Origin: Flammula alnicola
Taxonomy: Eukaryota > Basidiomycota > Agaricomycetes > Agaricales > Strophariaceae
Assembly: GCA_015499995.1 (NCBI GenBank)
Contig: JADNRV010000508.1
Coordinates: forward strand, 1 to 28,331
Direction of reading: 5' to 3'
DNA length: 28,331 bases
This document shows positions 8,601 through 18,751 of this stretch, piece after piece (position 1 is the stretch's first letter; each line of letters starts with the position of its first letter). The position numbers were made by a program, and so were the translations under genes. The notes under the pieces were generated by a model. That model worked only from the letters and a program-made list of their open reading frames with translations. It had not been told where the DNA came from and made no database searches.

Positions 8601-11600
8601 TTCGGTCCTCTTCGTCGGCGACCCAGAGGCACTGGATGCCACAGCAGAAGCGCCCTCATGCTTATCATTCCCACTACCGACAACGGGTCTATCATCACCC
8701 GCACTCGAACCTGGTCGTCTCTTGAGCTGCGCTGCCGCCCTTTTCGGCGGCCCGAACCTGACTGCGCTGAGATCAACGGGGATAGGAGATGACGAGCAAG
8801 GTGGTGGTGACGAAATCTCTGCAGCGGACGAGGTCCGAGATACCGACGGAGAGGATATCGAACTGAAAGAAGGCGATGTTTGCAACGACGTCAACTCGGA
8901 CAAATTCGAGATCGTCGACGTCTTTGACACCACCCTTGTGTCCATCTTCGGCGCAGAGACCATGGCAGGAACAGGAGAAGCAGGACCGCCGGAAGTTTTC
9001 TGAACATGATCGTGATCGACCGTTGGCTTCGGTGTCGAACTCGTACGAGGCTGGCCAGATGCATCCAAGTCTTCCTCTTGCTGGACATCTTCATCCTCAG
9101 CTTCATCATCGTCCTCATCTACGCGGTTCCGCTCCTCCTTCTCCTCCTCCTCCTCTTCCTCCACCAAAAAACTCTTATCACTTCCACGATCCACCTCCAC
9201 CACCCTCTCACCATTCTCCACCCCACCACCACCACCACCACCACCCACCACCACCTCCTCGTCCTGATACTTCGCCTCCACCTCCACACGCTTCTTCGGC
9301 GACCCCAGCCCCAACCCAGCATAGACATACGGATGGCCCATCGCCTGCTGGCGCAGCGCAGCGACCGTACCCTCCGCGGGCTTAGGCAGAGTGTAATACG
9401 ACTTGCTCGGGAATTGCTTCTGTACTACCTGTGCCGGCGATGGTGCATTTACGAGTCCAGATGTTGCTACTCTTGTCGGTGCATCCGTGCCTGCCGCTGC
9501 TGCCAGATTCGAATTTGTACTGCTGGGGGTGGCAGTTGCACTTGGAAGAGCAGACGCAGACGCAGACGCAGACGCGCTGGCAGACCCAGCGCTGCCAACT
9601 TGAACTTCCGGAAGACTGTACGCCATGCCCGGGCTCTTCGTCTGTGCACGCAACAACCCCTGCATCGCCTTTTGCGCGACAGCCTGCGGCGTTACATGTA
9701 CATTCGACCGCGTTACATTCGACCGCGTCATCCTCGCAGGCGTCGAAGTATTGCCAGGCGTCCGCAAAAAATCGACGCGGCTGTTGGAGGATGAGGCCGC
9801 CGGGTTTTTCACATCGACGCCTTCATCCCGGAGCAACCACGCAAACGAGTCTGTGGGAGGAGTGGGACGAGGACGAGGACGAGGAGACGACCCAGACCCA
9901 GCAGCCACACGCGTCGGCGTCGTCTTCGTCCAATCAACAACAGGCGACAACGTCCCACCCCCAGCAGCAATATCATTATGCAGCGGAACGACGCCCACGT
10001 CCACGCCCCCCGACCTCGTCCTCGATCGAGCACTAGTCCTGCCATGGTCATCCAGCATGCTGTTCATGTCCACTGTTTCTTTCCCCGCCAGCGCCGGCGT
10101 CGAGAGTCGCGGCTTTACCGTTATGGGAGATATGGATATCGGCGCGACGCCTTCCTCGGAGACGTGATGAATTGCTTTCGGCGTCGACGTTATTATTGGA
10201 ACATCCGCAGGAGCGTCGGCGTCAGCGTTGACGGTCTCTTCAGAGGAAGAAGAAGACGCCCCACGGGCTCCGGCGCCGACTGCCGAAGGAGGGCTGGGAG
10301 AATTCGAAGGAGGAGAGGTGTCGGCGGCTGAGGGATAGGTGTTGATTAATTAGATAAGACTGGACTGCATAGATAAGATTAGATTGAGAGAAACTTACCC
10401 AATACACCGAACTCAATCCCTCTTTCGAACTTGCTCTTCTCAGCATCACCCCGCTCCACGTGCAAATTCGGAGAGAACCCAAACACATCGTCGTCGTCAT
10501 CCACATCGTTCGTCCGAGTCTCGTCGCTCCTCGCAGCGTCCATGTCCACATCTTCCACATCCGCATCTTCCACATCCACATCCACATCCACATCGTCCAC
10601 CTGTCCACCTGCCGGCCCCTCCTCCACCACCACCACCTCTCTCTGCCCCTCCTCCTCCACCTCCTCCGCCTCCCTCTGCACCGCATCCGCACCATCATCC
10701 GCATCCGCACCACCCCCACCCCAACCCCCCTCCTCGCCCCCAACGATGCTCCGCGCAACCGCAAGCAGCCTCAACCCCACATCCACAGCCCCCGCGGCGT
10801 GCAGCCTTACCACCGTGTCCGTGTTCGTGTTCTTGCTCGCGTTCTTGTTCTTGTTCCTGTTTGGGTTTGGGTTTGCGGAAGCGGAAGCGTGCTCGACGGC
10901 GGTGCTATCTGCCTCTACCTCTGCATCTGCCCCTGTGGACCCGATATGGACATGGATAACGCTGCCGGGCGGGAGGGCGTCGATGAGCGCTGGCAGTTGG
11001 GCTTGGGATTGGGATGCATCTTGAGCTTGCGCTGGAGCTTGGGTATGGGATGGTACAGGCGAGTGTCGGAGCGGAGACACAGCGGCGTCGCGCATGTAAA
11101 TGCGTACGGGTGCAGCAGGTGTAGACAGTGCTGGTCCTGGTCCTGGTGTTGGGAGAAGGTCTGTAGAAGAAGGTAGATAACGAGAGGGTCAGTAAGAAGG
11201 ATTAGACACGACAGTAGAGTAGAGTAAATAAATAAAATAAAACTAAACCAACAGCGAAGACAGAAAGTAAGAAGAAAGAAATCACGAAATCATGAAACTA
11301 CAGAAGCACAAGGCTCCAGAATCGCGTGTAACCTCGCGTTAAGCGCGTACTAACCAAAAAGAAAAAGAAAAGAAAAGCACTCACCGCCGCCGACCAAACC
11401 ACCCACATCCACGCCAGCCTCCGGATCCCTCGCCCTCTCCAACAACTCCAGCACATCCATCTCCATGCTCTCCAACCGCTCCAACACGCTCCTCCTCCCC
11501 CGCCGCACCCCATTAATGCCAACATGACCCCCATCCTTGCCCCTGGTTTGCGACGACGGTCGGCCAACATCGACGTCAACGACATCCGGATCGTGATCGT

Positions 11601-12750
11601 CTAGTGCATCGACGTCGATAACGGCATCAAGGGAGGACCCATCCCCAGACGCATTTGGGACGACGACGATGGGCGTCTCTTCCTCCTCCGAGTCAACACC
11701 CCCGGGGCCAGACCCAGATGCCCCCGCGAAACGCCACAGCCGACTCCTCCTCCTTGCACGCTGATTGCTTTTGCCTTCATTCCGCTGCTGCCCCTCCTCC
11801 TCCTCCAGCTCCTGCCACTCCAGCTCCTCGCCCACCCCAACGCCCAACGCGCCCTTAATCGCCGCCACATCGCGCCCCACGCTCTTCATGCGCTGGGCAA
11901 GGACCCGCAGGGCATTGGTGGTGGTGGTGGGGTCCTGGCCCGTGTCTTTCTCTTTCTCTTTTCCTTCTTCCAAGCCCACACCCACGCCCACGCCCACGCC
12001 CACGCCCATGCCCACACGTGCCTCGAGCACACCGAGCCGCCCGCCCAGCGCATCGTGCTTCTCGCAGAGATAGTCGAGCTTGGTCGTGAGGGGGGCGAGC
12101 AGCGCCGCTAGTACCTCATGCATGGCGGGTGCGGTGGCAGGAAGACTCGAAGCACTGGCAGCGTCGTGGGGTGTCTGGGCATGTGCTCGGGCTTGGGGGT
12201 GCGACTGGGCCTCGGGGGCGAAGGCGGGATAAAACCACGCACCCACGACCGGCGGATACCCGTGCGACGCCTGCTCTGCGTGGTGGGTCGACGACGAGGA
12301 GGAAGGAGGGCGGACATGCTTGGGCGGGTGCAGGCTGTGGGTGGGGTTTTGTAGTACATTTTGTGGTTGCTGTTGCTGTTGCTGTTGGGCTTGGTGGTGC
12401 TGCTGTGCTTGCTGTTGCACGTGTGATCGGACGGAGTGCGGGACGCGCATGGGTTGGGGTACAGAGCCGGGCTGTGGCCTTTGGGTTGTGGGTGTACGCA
12501 GATGCAAGGGCGCACTGGTGACCAAACTCGAAGACTTGGCAGTGCGGGGCTGCTCGTGGGCGGATGGGACGCGGTTGTGGCTGGCGTGGGGCAGCGATTG
12601 CATGTTTAGGGAGCGAGCAGTAGGAGTAGTAGTAGCGGCATTTGCTACGGTAGCTGGTGGCTTAAAAGTTGATTTCGAATTGGAGCCCGACGCGACAGGC
12701 TGTCGCTGCTGGCCCGCTTTTCGATAGTTGTTGAGGTTGAAGCGATCCAT
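5625..12750 (-). CDS. Very large low-complexity nuclear protein with half PHD finger and C-terminal chromodomain
   Basis: Eight exons: 12750-11385, 11160-10399, 10327-6531, 6443-6427, 6361-6254, 6168-6164, 6097-5890 and 5823-5625. They sum to 6,462 nt, 2,153 residues, with every phase closing, which supports one gene. In order: a Gln/Ser/Pro-rich N-terminus; a likely coiled coil (about 210-245); Gly-Val, Asp-Val and acidic repeats; long Ser/Thr/Ala/Pro-rich disorder; basic clusters such as KKKRKV near 1818; a SUMO-interacting-like VISIL plus acidic run near 1615. A PHD-like segment (about 1976-2016) has CDSCSEWYHLGC and CPPC but no upstream Cys pair. A GRPK basic patch and a chromodomain (about 2060-2110; YVVQ, YYLVKWHGYP, TWEEL) complete it. 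Chromodomains read methylated histone lysines, so a chromatin-reader role is inferred. I do not recognise the protein by name. The long 5' exons are supported mainly by open frame and phase, so the N-terminus is less certain than the C-terminus. Confidence 0.75.
6164..6168 (-). other. Putative 5-nt micro-exon in the chromodomain gene
   Basis: TCGCG lies between an acceptor (CTGAAAG) and a perfect donor (GTAAGT). The upstream exon ends at a perfect GTGAGT donor. Including the 5 nt joins Val-Ser to Ile-Arg-Glu and keeps the frame; omitting it from that donor gives a stop. An alternative that also keeps frame uses a weaker donor (GTGTTT) ten bases upstream and one long intron with no micro-exon. 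Transcripts would be needed to choose. Confidence 0.5.
9219..9256. repeat. CCA/CAC trinucleotide tract inside the chromodomain gene
   Basis: Imperfect trinucleotide tract that encodes a poly-glycine run after valines on the minus strand. It is part of the coding low-complexity region, not an independent element. Confidence 0.7.
10541..10594. repeat. CCACAT hexanucleotide tandem tract (coding)
   Basis: Repeated CCACAT/CCGCAT/TTCCACAT units that encode an Asp-Val/Glu-Asp acidic repeat on the minus strand within exon 2 of the chromodomain gene. A likely site of length variation between strains. Confidence 0.7.
11975..12016. repeat. CCCACG hexanucleotide tandem tract (coding)
   Basis: About seven CCCACG/CCCACA/CCCATG units encoding an alternating Gly-Val run on the minus strand, just after the predicted coiled coil in exon 1 of the chromodomain gene. 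Confidence 0.75.
12366..12387. repeat. TTGCTG tandem tract (coding poly-Gln)
   Basis: Repeats of TTGCTG that encode a glutamine run on the minus strand in exon 1 of the chromodomain gene. Confidence 0.7.
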
Positions 12751-12975
12751 CTCCGTCCTGGCACCGACCTACGAGCAAATATCTTGACTCCTACCCACGT
12801 TCTGCGATAACTTGCAGCGAGGAAAGAGATCGATGAGCGTGGACTGTGGTCGTGAGATACCAAAAGGGCCTTGAACGCGTACACAGAGACAAACTCATCC
12901 ATCGGACCGGTGGCGTCATTCCGACTGGCTATGGCAGCTGTGTTTTAACTCTTAATTCTCTCTCGCTCAAGCGCA
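12751..12975. promoter_or_regulatory. Shared head-to-head promoter region
   Basis: Only 225 bp separate the start codons of the chromodomain gene (leftward) and the FMO gene (rightward), so both promoters and 5' UTRs must lie here or overlap the genes. No specific factor site is claimed. An open frame of about 50 codons crosses this region in frame with the chromodomain gene, so an upstream start for that gene cannot be ruled out. Confidence 0.45.
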
Positions 12976-14952
12976 ATGGATAGGCAAAGTACGCACATCG
13001 GCATCATCGGCGCTGGTCCCGCAGGCCTCGCTGCCCTCAAGTCCGTGCTCGACACTCCACAATACAAAGCCGGCCTTTGGATACCCACTGCCTTTGAGGC
13101 GAGGGAGAACGTCGGTGGTGTATGGTCAGTAGTACCTTCATTCCAATTCAACATTCTTACCAACTCACCCATCGACTACTAACTGCAGGCTGCCATCCCC
13201 ACCCGACCACACCCACCCCCCACCAACGCCCCTCTATGACTCCCTCACCACCAACCTCCCGCACCCCATCATGGCCTTTTCCTCCTTCGCCTTCCCCCCC
13301 TCTACGCCCCTCTTCCCGAAAGCCGCCGTCGTTCAGACCTACCTTGAAGCCTTCGCCGCCCACTTCCACCTCCACCCGCACATCCACTTGAACACGCGCG
13401 TGCAGGGCGTCCGCTGGGATGCCATTACAAGCAAATGGGTTGTCACCACCCCCAACTCTAATCACCACGAATTCGACATGCTCATAATCTGCAACGGCCA
13501 CCACAACCTCCCGCGATACCCCCCTAGCATCCCAGGGCTCAATGCTTGGCTCTCCAATACCAACAACCTCGCCTCGCATTCCATGTTCTACCGCAATCCC
13601 TCCTCCCTACCCCTAGGACCCGACATATCCCAAAAGACCATCCTCGTCGTCGGAGGCGGCCCGAGCGGGCTCGATATAACCGCCGACCTGCTGGGTGTCG
13701 CTGCGAGGGTCGTGCATTCGTCTACAGGTTATACGCCCTCTCCAAATCCTCCTTCGACTACTGATACCCCGCATAATTCACCCACACCAACGCCCCTTGA
13801 ACCAATCCACAAACCCCGCCCAACACACTTCGACGTCCCCACCAAACGCGTCACATTCGCCGACGGCACGCACGAGGTGGTCGATTATTGTATATTGGCG
13901 ACGGGGTACGAGGTCGATTATCCGTTCTTCGACCAACGTCTTGGTGGTCCCAGTCCTACTAGTCCTACTAGTCCTCCTGATGATGACGACGACGACGACG
14001 CCGCCAAATTCACCCTCCCGAAACGCCTATCCGCCCCCATCGCCCTCTCCTCCAACAAATCCAACAAATCCAACACATCCAAATCGCTCACCAACTCGAC
14101 GTGGGGCGTCGCCCCTCTCGCGCGGCACCTGTTTCCTTTTCCCGGGTTTTACTCTTCATCGGTGCAAGACCAAGACCAACTTGTCGAGGGCTCACACCAA
14201 CACCAACGCCCAAGTCCCCAACCACCACCACACCCACACCCACAACCCCACCCAACGACCCTCGCATTCCTCGGCCTCCTCGTGCGCGTCGCGCCGCTGC
14301 CGCTCGTCGAGGCGCAGGCTCGTGCGGCGTTGGCGGCGTTTGGGGTTTATGCTGAAAGTGTACCAGCAAACCAAGCACAAGGAGAACTTGAAGAAGGGGA
14401 AAGACGAGAAGGGGAAAGACGAGAAGGCATAGACTGGCCCGCCGAACACGCCGCCCTCCTCGCGCGGTACGAGGCTTTGCGGGCGAAGTACCAGGGTGCG
14501 GGTGCGGGTGCGGGTGCGGACACAGAGGCAGAGGCAGACTCGGAGGAAGCCTACATATCCAAACAATGGTGCCGCTTCGACGACCAGGAGCAGTTCGACT
14601 ACCGCGATGCGCTGGACGAGCTGTCTTGCCGCCTCTCCGCCCCCTCCGCCCCCTCCGCCCCTCCCCCTTCCACCCCTTCTACCCCTCCCCTCAACCCAAC
14701 CCCCCCCTGGACGCGCACGCTCTACCCCCACAAAGCCCCCTGCGGCACGCCTGGCGCGCGCTTGAGGCGCAGGGCGTGGCGGAGGCGTGGGTGCGCGGCG
14801 TCGGGCTGGGCGGGAGCGTTGGGGCGGATGGGCGCGTGTTGGGCGGGGCGGAGGAGTGGGTGGGGTTTATGTGGAGGGTGTTGGGGTGGTGGGAGGGGCA
14901 GCGGGAGGGGCAGGAGGGGAAGGGGAAGGAGGAGGAGGAGGGGGGGATTTGA
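12976..14952 (+). pseudogene. Flavin-containing monooxygenase (FMO-like) with a one-base frameshift near the 3' end
   Basis: Exon 1 is 12976-13124. Exon 2 starts at 13189 and completes the split Trp codon in GVW. Class B FMO features: FAD-binding GIIGAGPAGL (residues 9-18), ENVGGVW, NADPH-binding VVGGGPSGLD (about residue 203) and ATGYEVDYPFF. These enzymes use FAD and NADPH to oxygenate N, S or carbonyl groups; the substrate is unknown. At 14736-14740 a run of five C interrupts the frame. Upstream reads TRTLYPHKAP. The conserved continuation LRHAWRALEAQG and EEWVGFMWRVL appears one frame over and stops at 14950-14952, giving about 637 residues if the frame is bridged. The unbridged frame instead runs to 15046 as an Arg/Gly-rich tail that looks non-coding. 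The cause is either a real one-base loss or a homopolymer sequencing error. The 3' end is tandemly duplicated downstream. Confidence 0.85.
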
Positions 14953-15533
14953 AGAGGGTGCTAGGGTAAGGAGGGTAGATGGTAATAGAGGTTTTGGCGT
15001 ATTTAGAGGATCGATCCAAGTACGGTACGGATACGGATACATGTAGATATTAGAGTATAGTTACTGCCCCCTCAACTCATTGTTTTTGCAGGAATACGAT
15101 TAGGATTATGTAGGATACGCACCATGGATATACAGTAGATGTACCTCAACAAACAGTATCGTTGACCCGAAGTTTGATCGATGTCCATATGCCAGATCTA
15201 GTCAACATTGAGCAATGAGGTGTTTAGGCGCTCAGGTCCATCGTCCCTGGCTGCGGCCGAGTCAAGCGCTTAATCAACGCACTTACTATATGCCGTACTC
15301 GATGATATGGCTCTAAGTGTCCATCCTACGAACACCATCAGGATAATTATAAAGTAACACCCCAAACTGTTATTTACCATACCCCATTACCAGCCTCAAC
15401 ATCACATCCACGCACATCCACTCACTGTTCACATTAAATAAGCTTTTCTTGTTTAAAAATCCTATAATATTGTACAAAAAAAATCAACTCCACAAAATCA
15501 ACAAACGAACAGAAAACAGAGCGTAGAGATGTA
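14808..15533 (+). repeat. Tandem duplication, copy 1 (FMO 3' end plus flank)
   Basis: About 726 bp beginning in the last ~48 codons of the FMO and running through its 3' flank. It is matched by copy 2 directly downstream in the same order. Shared landmarks include EEWVG/MWRVL coding sequence, GAGGATCGATCCAAG, GGATATACAGTAGATGTACC, GTCCCTGGCTGCGGCCGA and AAGCTTTTCTTGTTTAAAAA. Copy 1 is about 80 bp longer through scattered insertions. Confidence 0.9.
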
Positions 15534-16572
15534 GGGCGGGACCATCAGTGGGGCGGATGGGCGGGCGTTGGGCGGGAAGGAGGAGTGGGTGGGGCTTATG
15601 TGGAGAGTGTTGGCGTGGTGGGAGGGGCGGCAGCAGCAGCAGGAGGGGCTGGATCAGCAGGAGGAGGAGGAAGGGGGGGAGGGGGGGGGAATTTGAAGAG
15701 GGTTCCAGGGTAAAGTAAAATTTGAGGAGGGTAGATGGCAATAGAGCAGCATATTCAGAGGATCGATCCAAGCACGGTACGGATACGGGTGTCTATTACC
15801 CTGTCAACTCTTTGTTTTTTGCAGGAATACAATTTGGATTATGTAGGATAGGATTATTTAGGCACCGTGGATATACAGTAGATGTACCTCAACACACAAT
15901 ATCGTTGAGGGTCAATTAGGCGTTTAGGCGCTCAGATCGTCCCTGGCTGCGGCCGACTCAAGCGCTTAACCAATGCACGCACGATACTGTACTCGATGAT
16001 ATGGCTCTATCCATCCCTACGAACACCGTCAGGATAAATTTGTGACACCGAACTATTATTTACATAACCCATTACCAGCCTCAATTCACCAATCACATTA
16101 AGCTTTTCTTGTTTAAAAATCCTATAATATTGTACAAAAAAAAACAACAAACCGAACGGAACACAGAGCGAAGAAATGTACACAAAACACAAAACACAAC
16201 CGTCCAAGTATAGAGTAATATAGGCAGTAGGTAGTAGGAGAGAGGTCGAGATAAGGAGAGAGGCGGGCGCGAGGGAATTAGGCAGCGTGCGGGGACGGGG
16301 GCGCGAGTGAGGAGAGAAGGTGGGTGGAAGGAACAGGACGAAAGCATTCAGGTCGCAAAAGAGAAGAGAAGGAAAAGAAAAGAAAGGAGGTATAGCCAGA
16401 ACCTGAACGGAAGACTGGAACAGAAAGAACTGGAAAAAAAAAGTACAAATACCTACAAGAGACAGATTCTTTTAAAAAATTACATACTTATCCTTCCATC
16501 GCATCAGGGAATCTACAACCTACACACCCCCACCACCACCACCCACACACAAATTCAACCCCCCACGCTAAC
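14953..16572. other. Convergent intergenic region dominated by the tandem duplication
   Basis: This 1.6-kb gap separates the FMO end from the RING gene end. Most of it is the two repeat copies. The segment after copy 2 (about 16180-16572) is purine-rich on the plus strand and probably the RING gene 3' UTR. I see no intact gene here. Confidence 0.6.
15534..16179 (+). repeat. Tandem duplication, copy 2 (FMO C-terminal fragment plus flank)
   Basis: About 646 bp, a diverged copy of 14808-15533. It contains a fragment of the FMO C-terminus in an open frame from 15553 to the TGA at 15694-15696 (47 codons). That frame carries EEWVGLMWRVLAWWEG and ends in Gly-Ile-stop as in copy 1. Differences from copy 1 are substitutions or indels in multiples of three within the coding part. 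An in-frame TAG just upstream and the absence of an ATG mean it is not an independent gene. Confidence 0.85.
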
Positions 16573-18751
16573 CTACGGGCCATTCTGGTTCTCCACATCC
16601 CCCGGCGGCGGCTGAGGCCGCGCCAAAGTCAGCCCCCTCAAAAAGCCCGGCCGCAACGCCCCGCCCAACAGCCCACCACGCTCCGCCGTCTGCGCGTTGT
16701 TATTATTGGCGTGCGCCTGCTCCGGCACGCCGGGCATACTTTGTGCACCACCAGGACTAACGCCCTCGTCCTCGGTGCCAGACCCCTCGGCGTCCTTGTG
16801 GTGCTCGGCGACGGGCGGCGCGGTAGTAGTTAGTCGGAGCATCGAGGTGTATGCTGCGAAAAAGAGAGATGCGTGAGTAATTTGTTTTTTAATTTTAATT
16901 TAACCCCCCTGGAAGAGGAAGAACGCGAAACGACTCACGTTGCCGACAAACAGGACAGAACCAGCCCTTCGCCTTTCTCTTCCTCCTCTGGGCAGCCACG
17001 GGCGTAGCAGCAGGCGTCGTCGCCCCTGCCCCATTCGCCCCTGCACCACCAGCACCACCAGCAGCCTCATCAGCCACAGGCTCCGGCGCCTGCGTGATAT
17101 TCCCGCCCGCACCAAACTCCACCATATTCAATGCACACTCCTTGCACGCGACGAGGTGGCGGCACGGGAGCAGCACCACCTCGCGGGGCGAGGACAGGCA
17201 GAGGAGGCATTCGGATTGCGGGTCCTCGTCTTCAGCCGACGCCGCTGGTGCAGCTGCTGCTTGGCCTTCCTCCGCCGGCGGGTAGGTGTGCGTGGCGGAG
17301 ACGGGCGGAGGTGCTGTGGGGGTTGCATTGTGGCTTGAGGACGAGGTCAGGCCGAATATTTCGTGTAGGTGGAACGTATGTGGGCCAATCTAATTTGCGC
17401 CCAAAAAGAAAAGAAAAAGTTTGAATATAAAGTAAAAGAAAAACCAAAGACGAAGGAGCTTACAGTTGCCTCCCGTTTCACGACTTTAACGACCCACGGC
17501 CTCGTATCCTCAACGGGCTCTCCACCGTCAACAGGCTCCGGCGCCTTCTGGCCGAACCGCACAATATGCAAATACGTAATCTGCTCATTAGGCGACGCCA
17601 ACTCGGTGCCCTGCTCGTCCAGCGCCGCCAGCCGGATCGTCACCTTCACACCCTCCTCCGGCTCCTCTTTGGTGCCATCTTTATTATTCTTGCCCCCCTC
17701 CTGGGCAGGGACAGGCTCAGCATCGACAACGGCCAATGCCGGTCCAGAAATGCTGCGATTCGCCGAGCGTTTGCGGAAGTGGAAGTTCGTGAAGCGGCGG
17801 CGCTGGTTGTTGTTGTTGTTGCGTCCGTTCTGGCCTGCCAGGCCGGACTCGGACGAGGGCGATGTAGCCGAGAGGTCCCCGGAAGAAGACGCTTCTGCCA
17901 CGGCCGCGAGTTGGGAAGACTCTCCGCCGCCAGCTGGTCCGTGGGGGTGCTCGAAGCGACCGAGTTCTAGGAGGGCACCTTCTTCCAGCGTGAGGTGGTT
18001 ACCGAATCCACCGTCGACGACTGTTTCGAAGACGAGGAGCTTGGAGAGGGGGTGGTGTGATGACGTCGATGGGGCGTCGGGGTGGGTTTTAGGGAGATGG
18101 ACGTGGACATAGATGCCGCATTTCGGGGCATCGCAGTCGTATTCGAATTCAAGGCCGTGGTGATGTAGATCGGCGACATGGGTGGACGATGAGTCCTCCT
18201 GGACTGACGCCAAGGGTGATAGTCGGAGTGTTGGGCGTTTTAGGTTGACCAGAGCTTGTAATGTTGTCGTTGGTTGCGAGGGCTGGATGGGAAATGTATA
18301 TGGTTAGAACAATTATGTGGATTACAATGAACAGCTGCAACGGAGGACTGGCAAATCGCCAATGAACCATTCCTCTATCATGAAATGAAGGAAACGGTGC
18401 ATGGAAATGGAAATGGTAAGCAAGGCAACAATGTTACTCAAATAAACCACAAGCGAGTCCTTCAGACGGTGTGTCTGCCCGCTCTCTGAGCACGCGGTAG
18501 GTGGAGCACATGACGACGGATCGATTTCAGTGCTCAAATAAAGCAGGACTCACTTCCTTGCTTTTCTCGATCCAACCGCTAACAATATCGGGGGTCAGCT
18601 CGTCCGTGACGACCTTCTTCTCGCTCGACAGCGTCCAAGCGGGTCCGCTGGTGACAGATCCAATGCTAGGGCCGAACAGCGGCTCGCTCGACTTTTTATC
18701 CTTTCCAGATGCGGTGGCATCTCCGTGAGGTGTCTGATTTTGCTGAGCCAT
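16573..18751 (-). CDS. RING-type E3 ubiquitin ligase, MGRN1/RNF157-like
   Basis: Four exons: 18751-18554, 18282-17464, 17389-16939 and 16853-16573. They give 1,749 nt, 582 residues, with phases closing. The MGRN1-type N-terminal region covers about residues 70-350: ALVNLKRPTLRL, LEFEYDCDAPKCGIYVHVHL, then TYLHIVRFGQ and IGPHTFHLHEIFGL. A C3HC4 RING follows from about residue 400 (ECLLC, PCRHLVACKEC, CPVCRQPYTSMLRL). The protein should transfer ubiquitin from an E2 to substrates; animal and plant relatives act at endosomes and membranes. Two features are odd. Roughly 59 residues, mostly Gly/Ala/Pro ending in a basic run, separate the sixth and seventh zinc ligands. The protein also lacks the N-terminal Met-Gly myristoylation start of animal MGRN1. 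The start is the ATG of MAQQ; an in-frame ATG 27 codons upstream is possible. Convergent with the FMO. Confidence 0.92.

Noticed and set aside
7792..9003. 403-codon plus-strand ORF, rich in Ser/Ala/Val
   Set aside because: It is antisense to the large exon of the chromodomain gene. Repetitive GC-rich codons there lack stops on both strands, and the antisense product has no domain or splice context.
9006..11176. Several plus-strand ORFs of 170-260 codons
   Set aside because: Shadows of the same low-complexity coding region. Their compositions (His/Pro or Arg runs) are out-of-frame readings of trinucleotide and hexanucleotide repeats.
10541..12016. CRISPR-like or satellite array from repeated hexamers
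   Set aside because: Units are 6 bp with no spacers and lie in phase within a coding exon, giving Asp-Val and Gly-Val repeats.
14741..15046. Arg/Gly-rich C-terminus in the uninterrupted FMO frame
   Set aside because: The other frame carries family-like sequence, and the downstream tandem copy preserves that other frame and its stop.
15553..15696. Independent small gene in duplication copy 2
   Set aside because: An in-frame stop lies just upstream and there is no start codon. It is a fragment of the FMO end.
17369..18112. 247-codon plus-strand ORF
   Set aside because: Antisense to exon 2 of the RING ligase, whose minus-strand protein matches the MGRN1 family.
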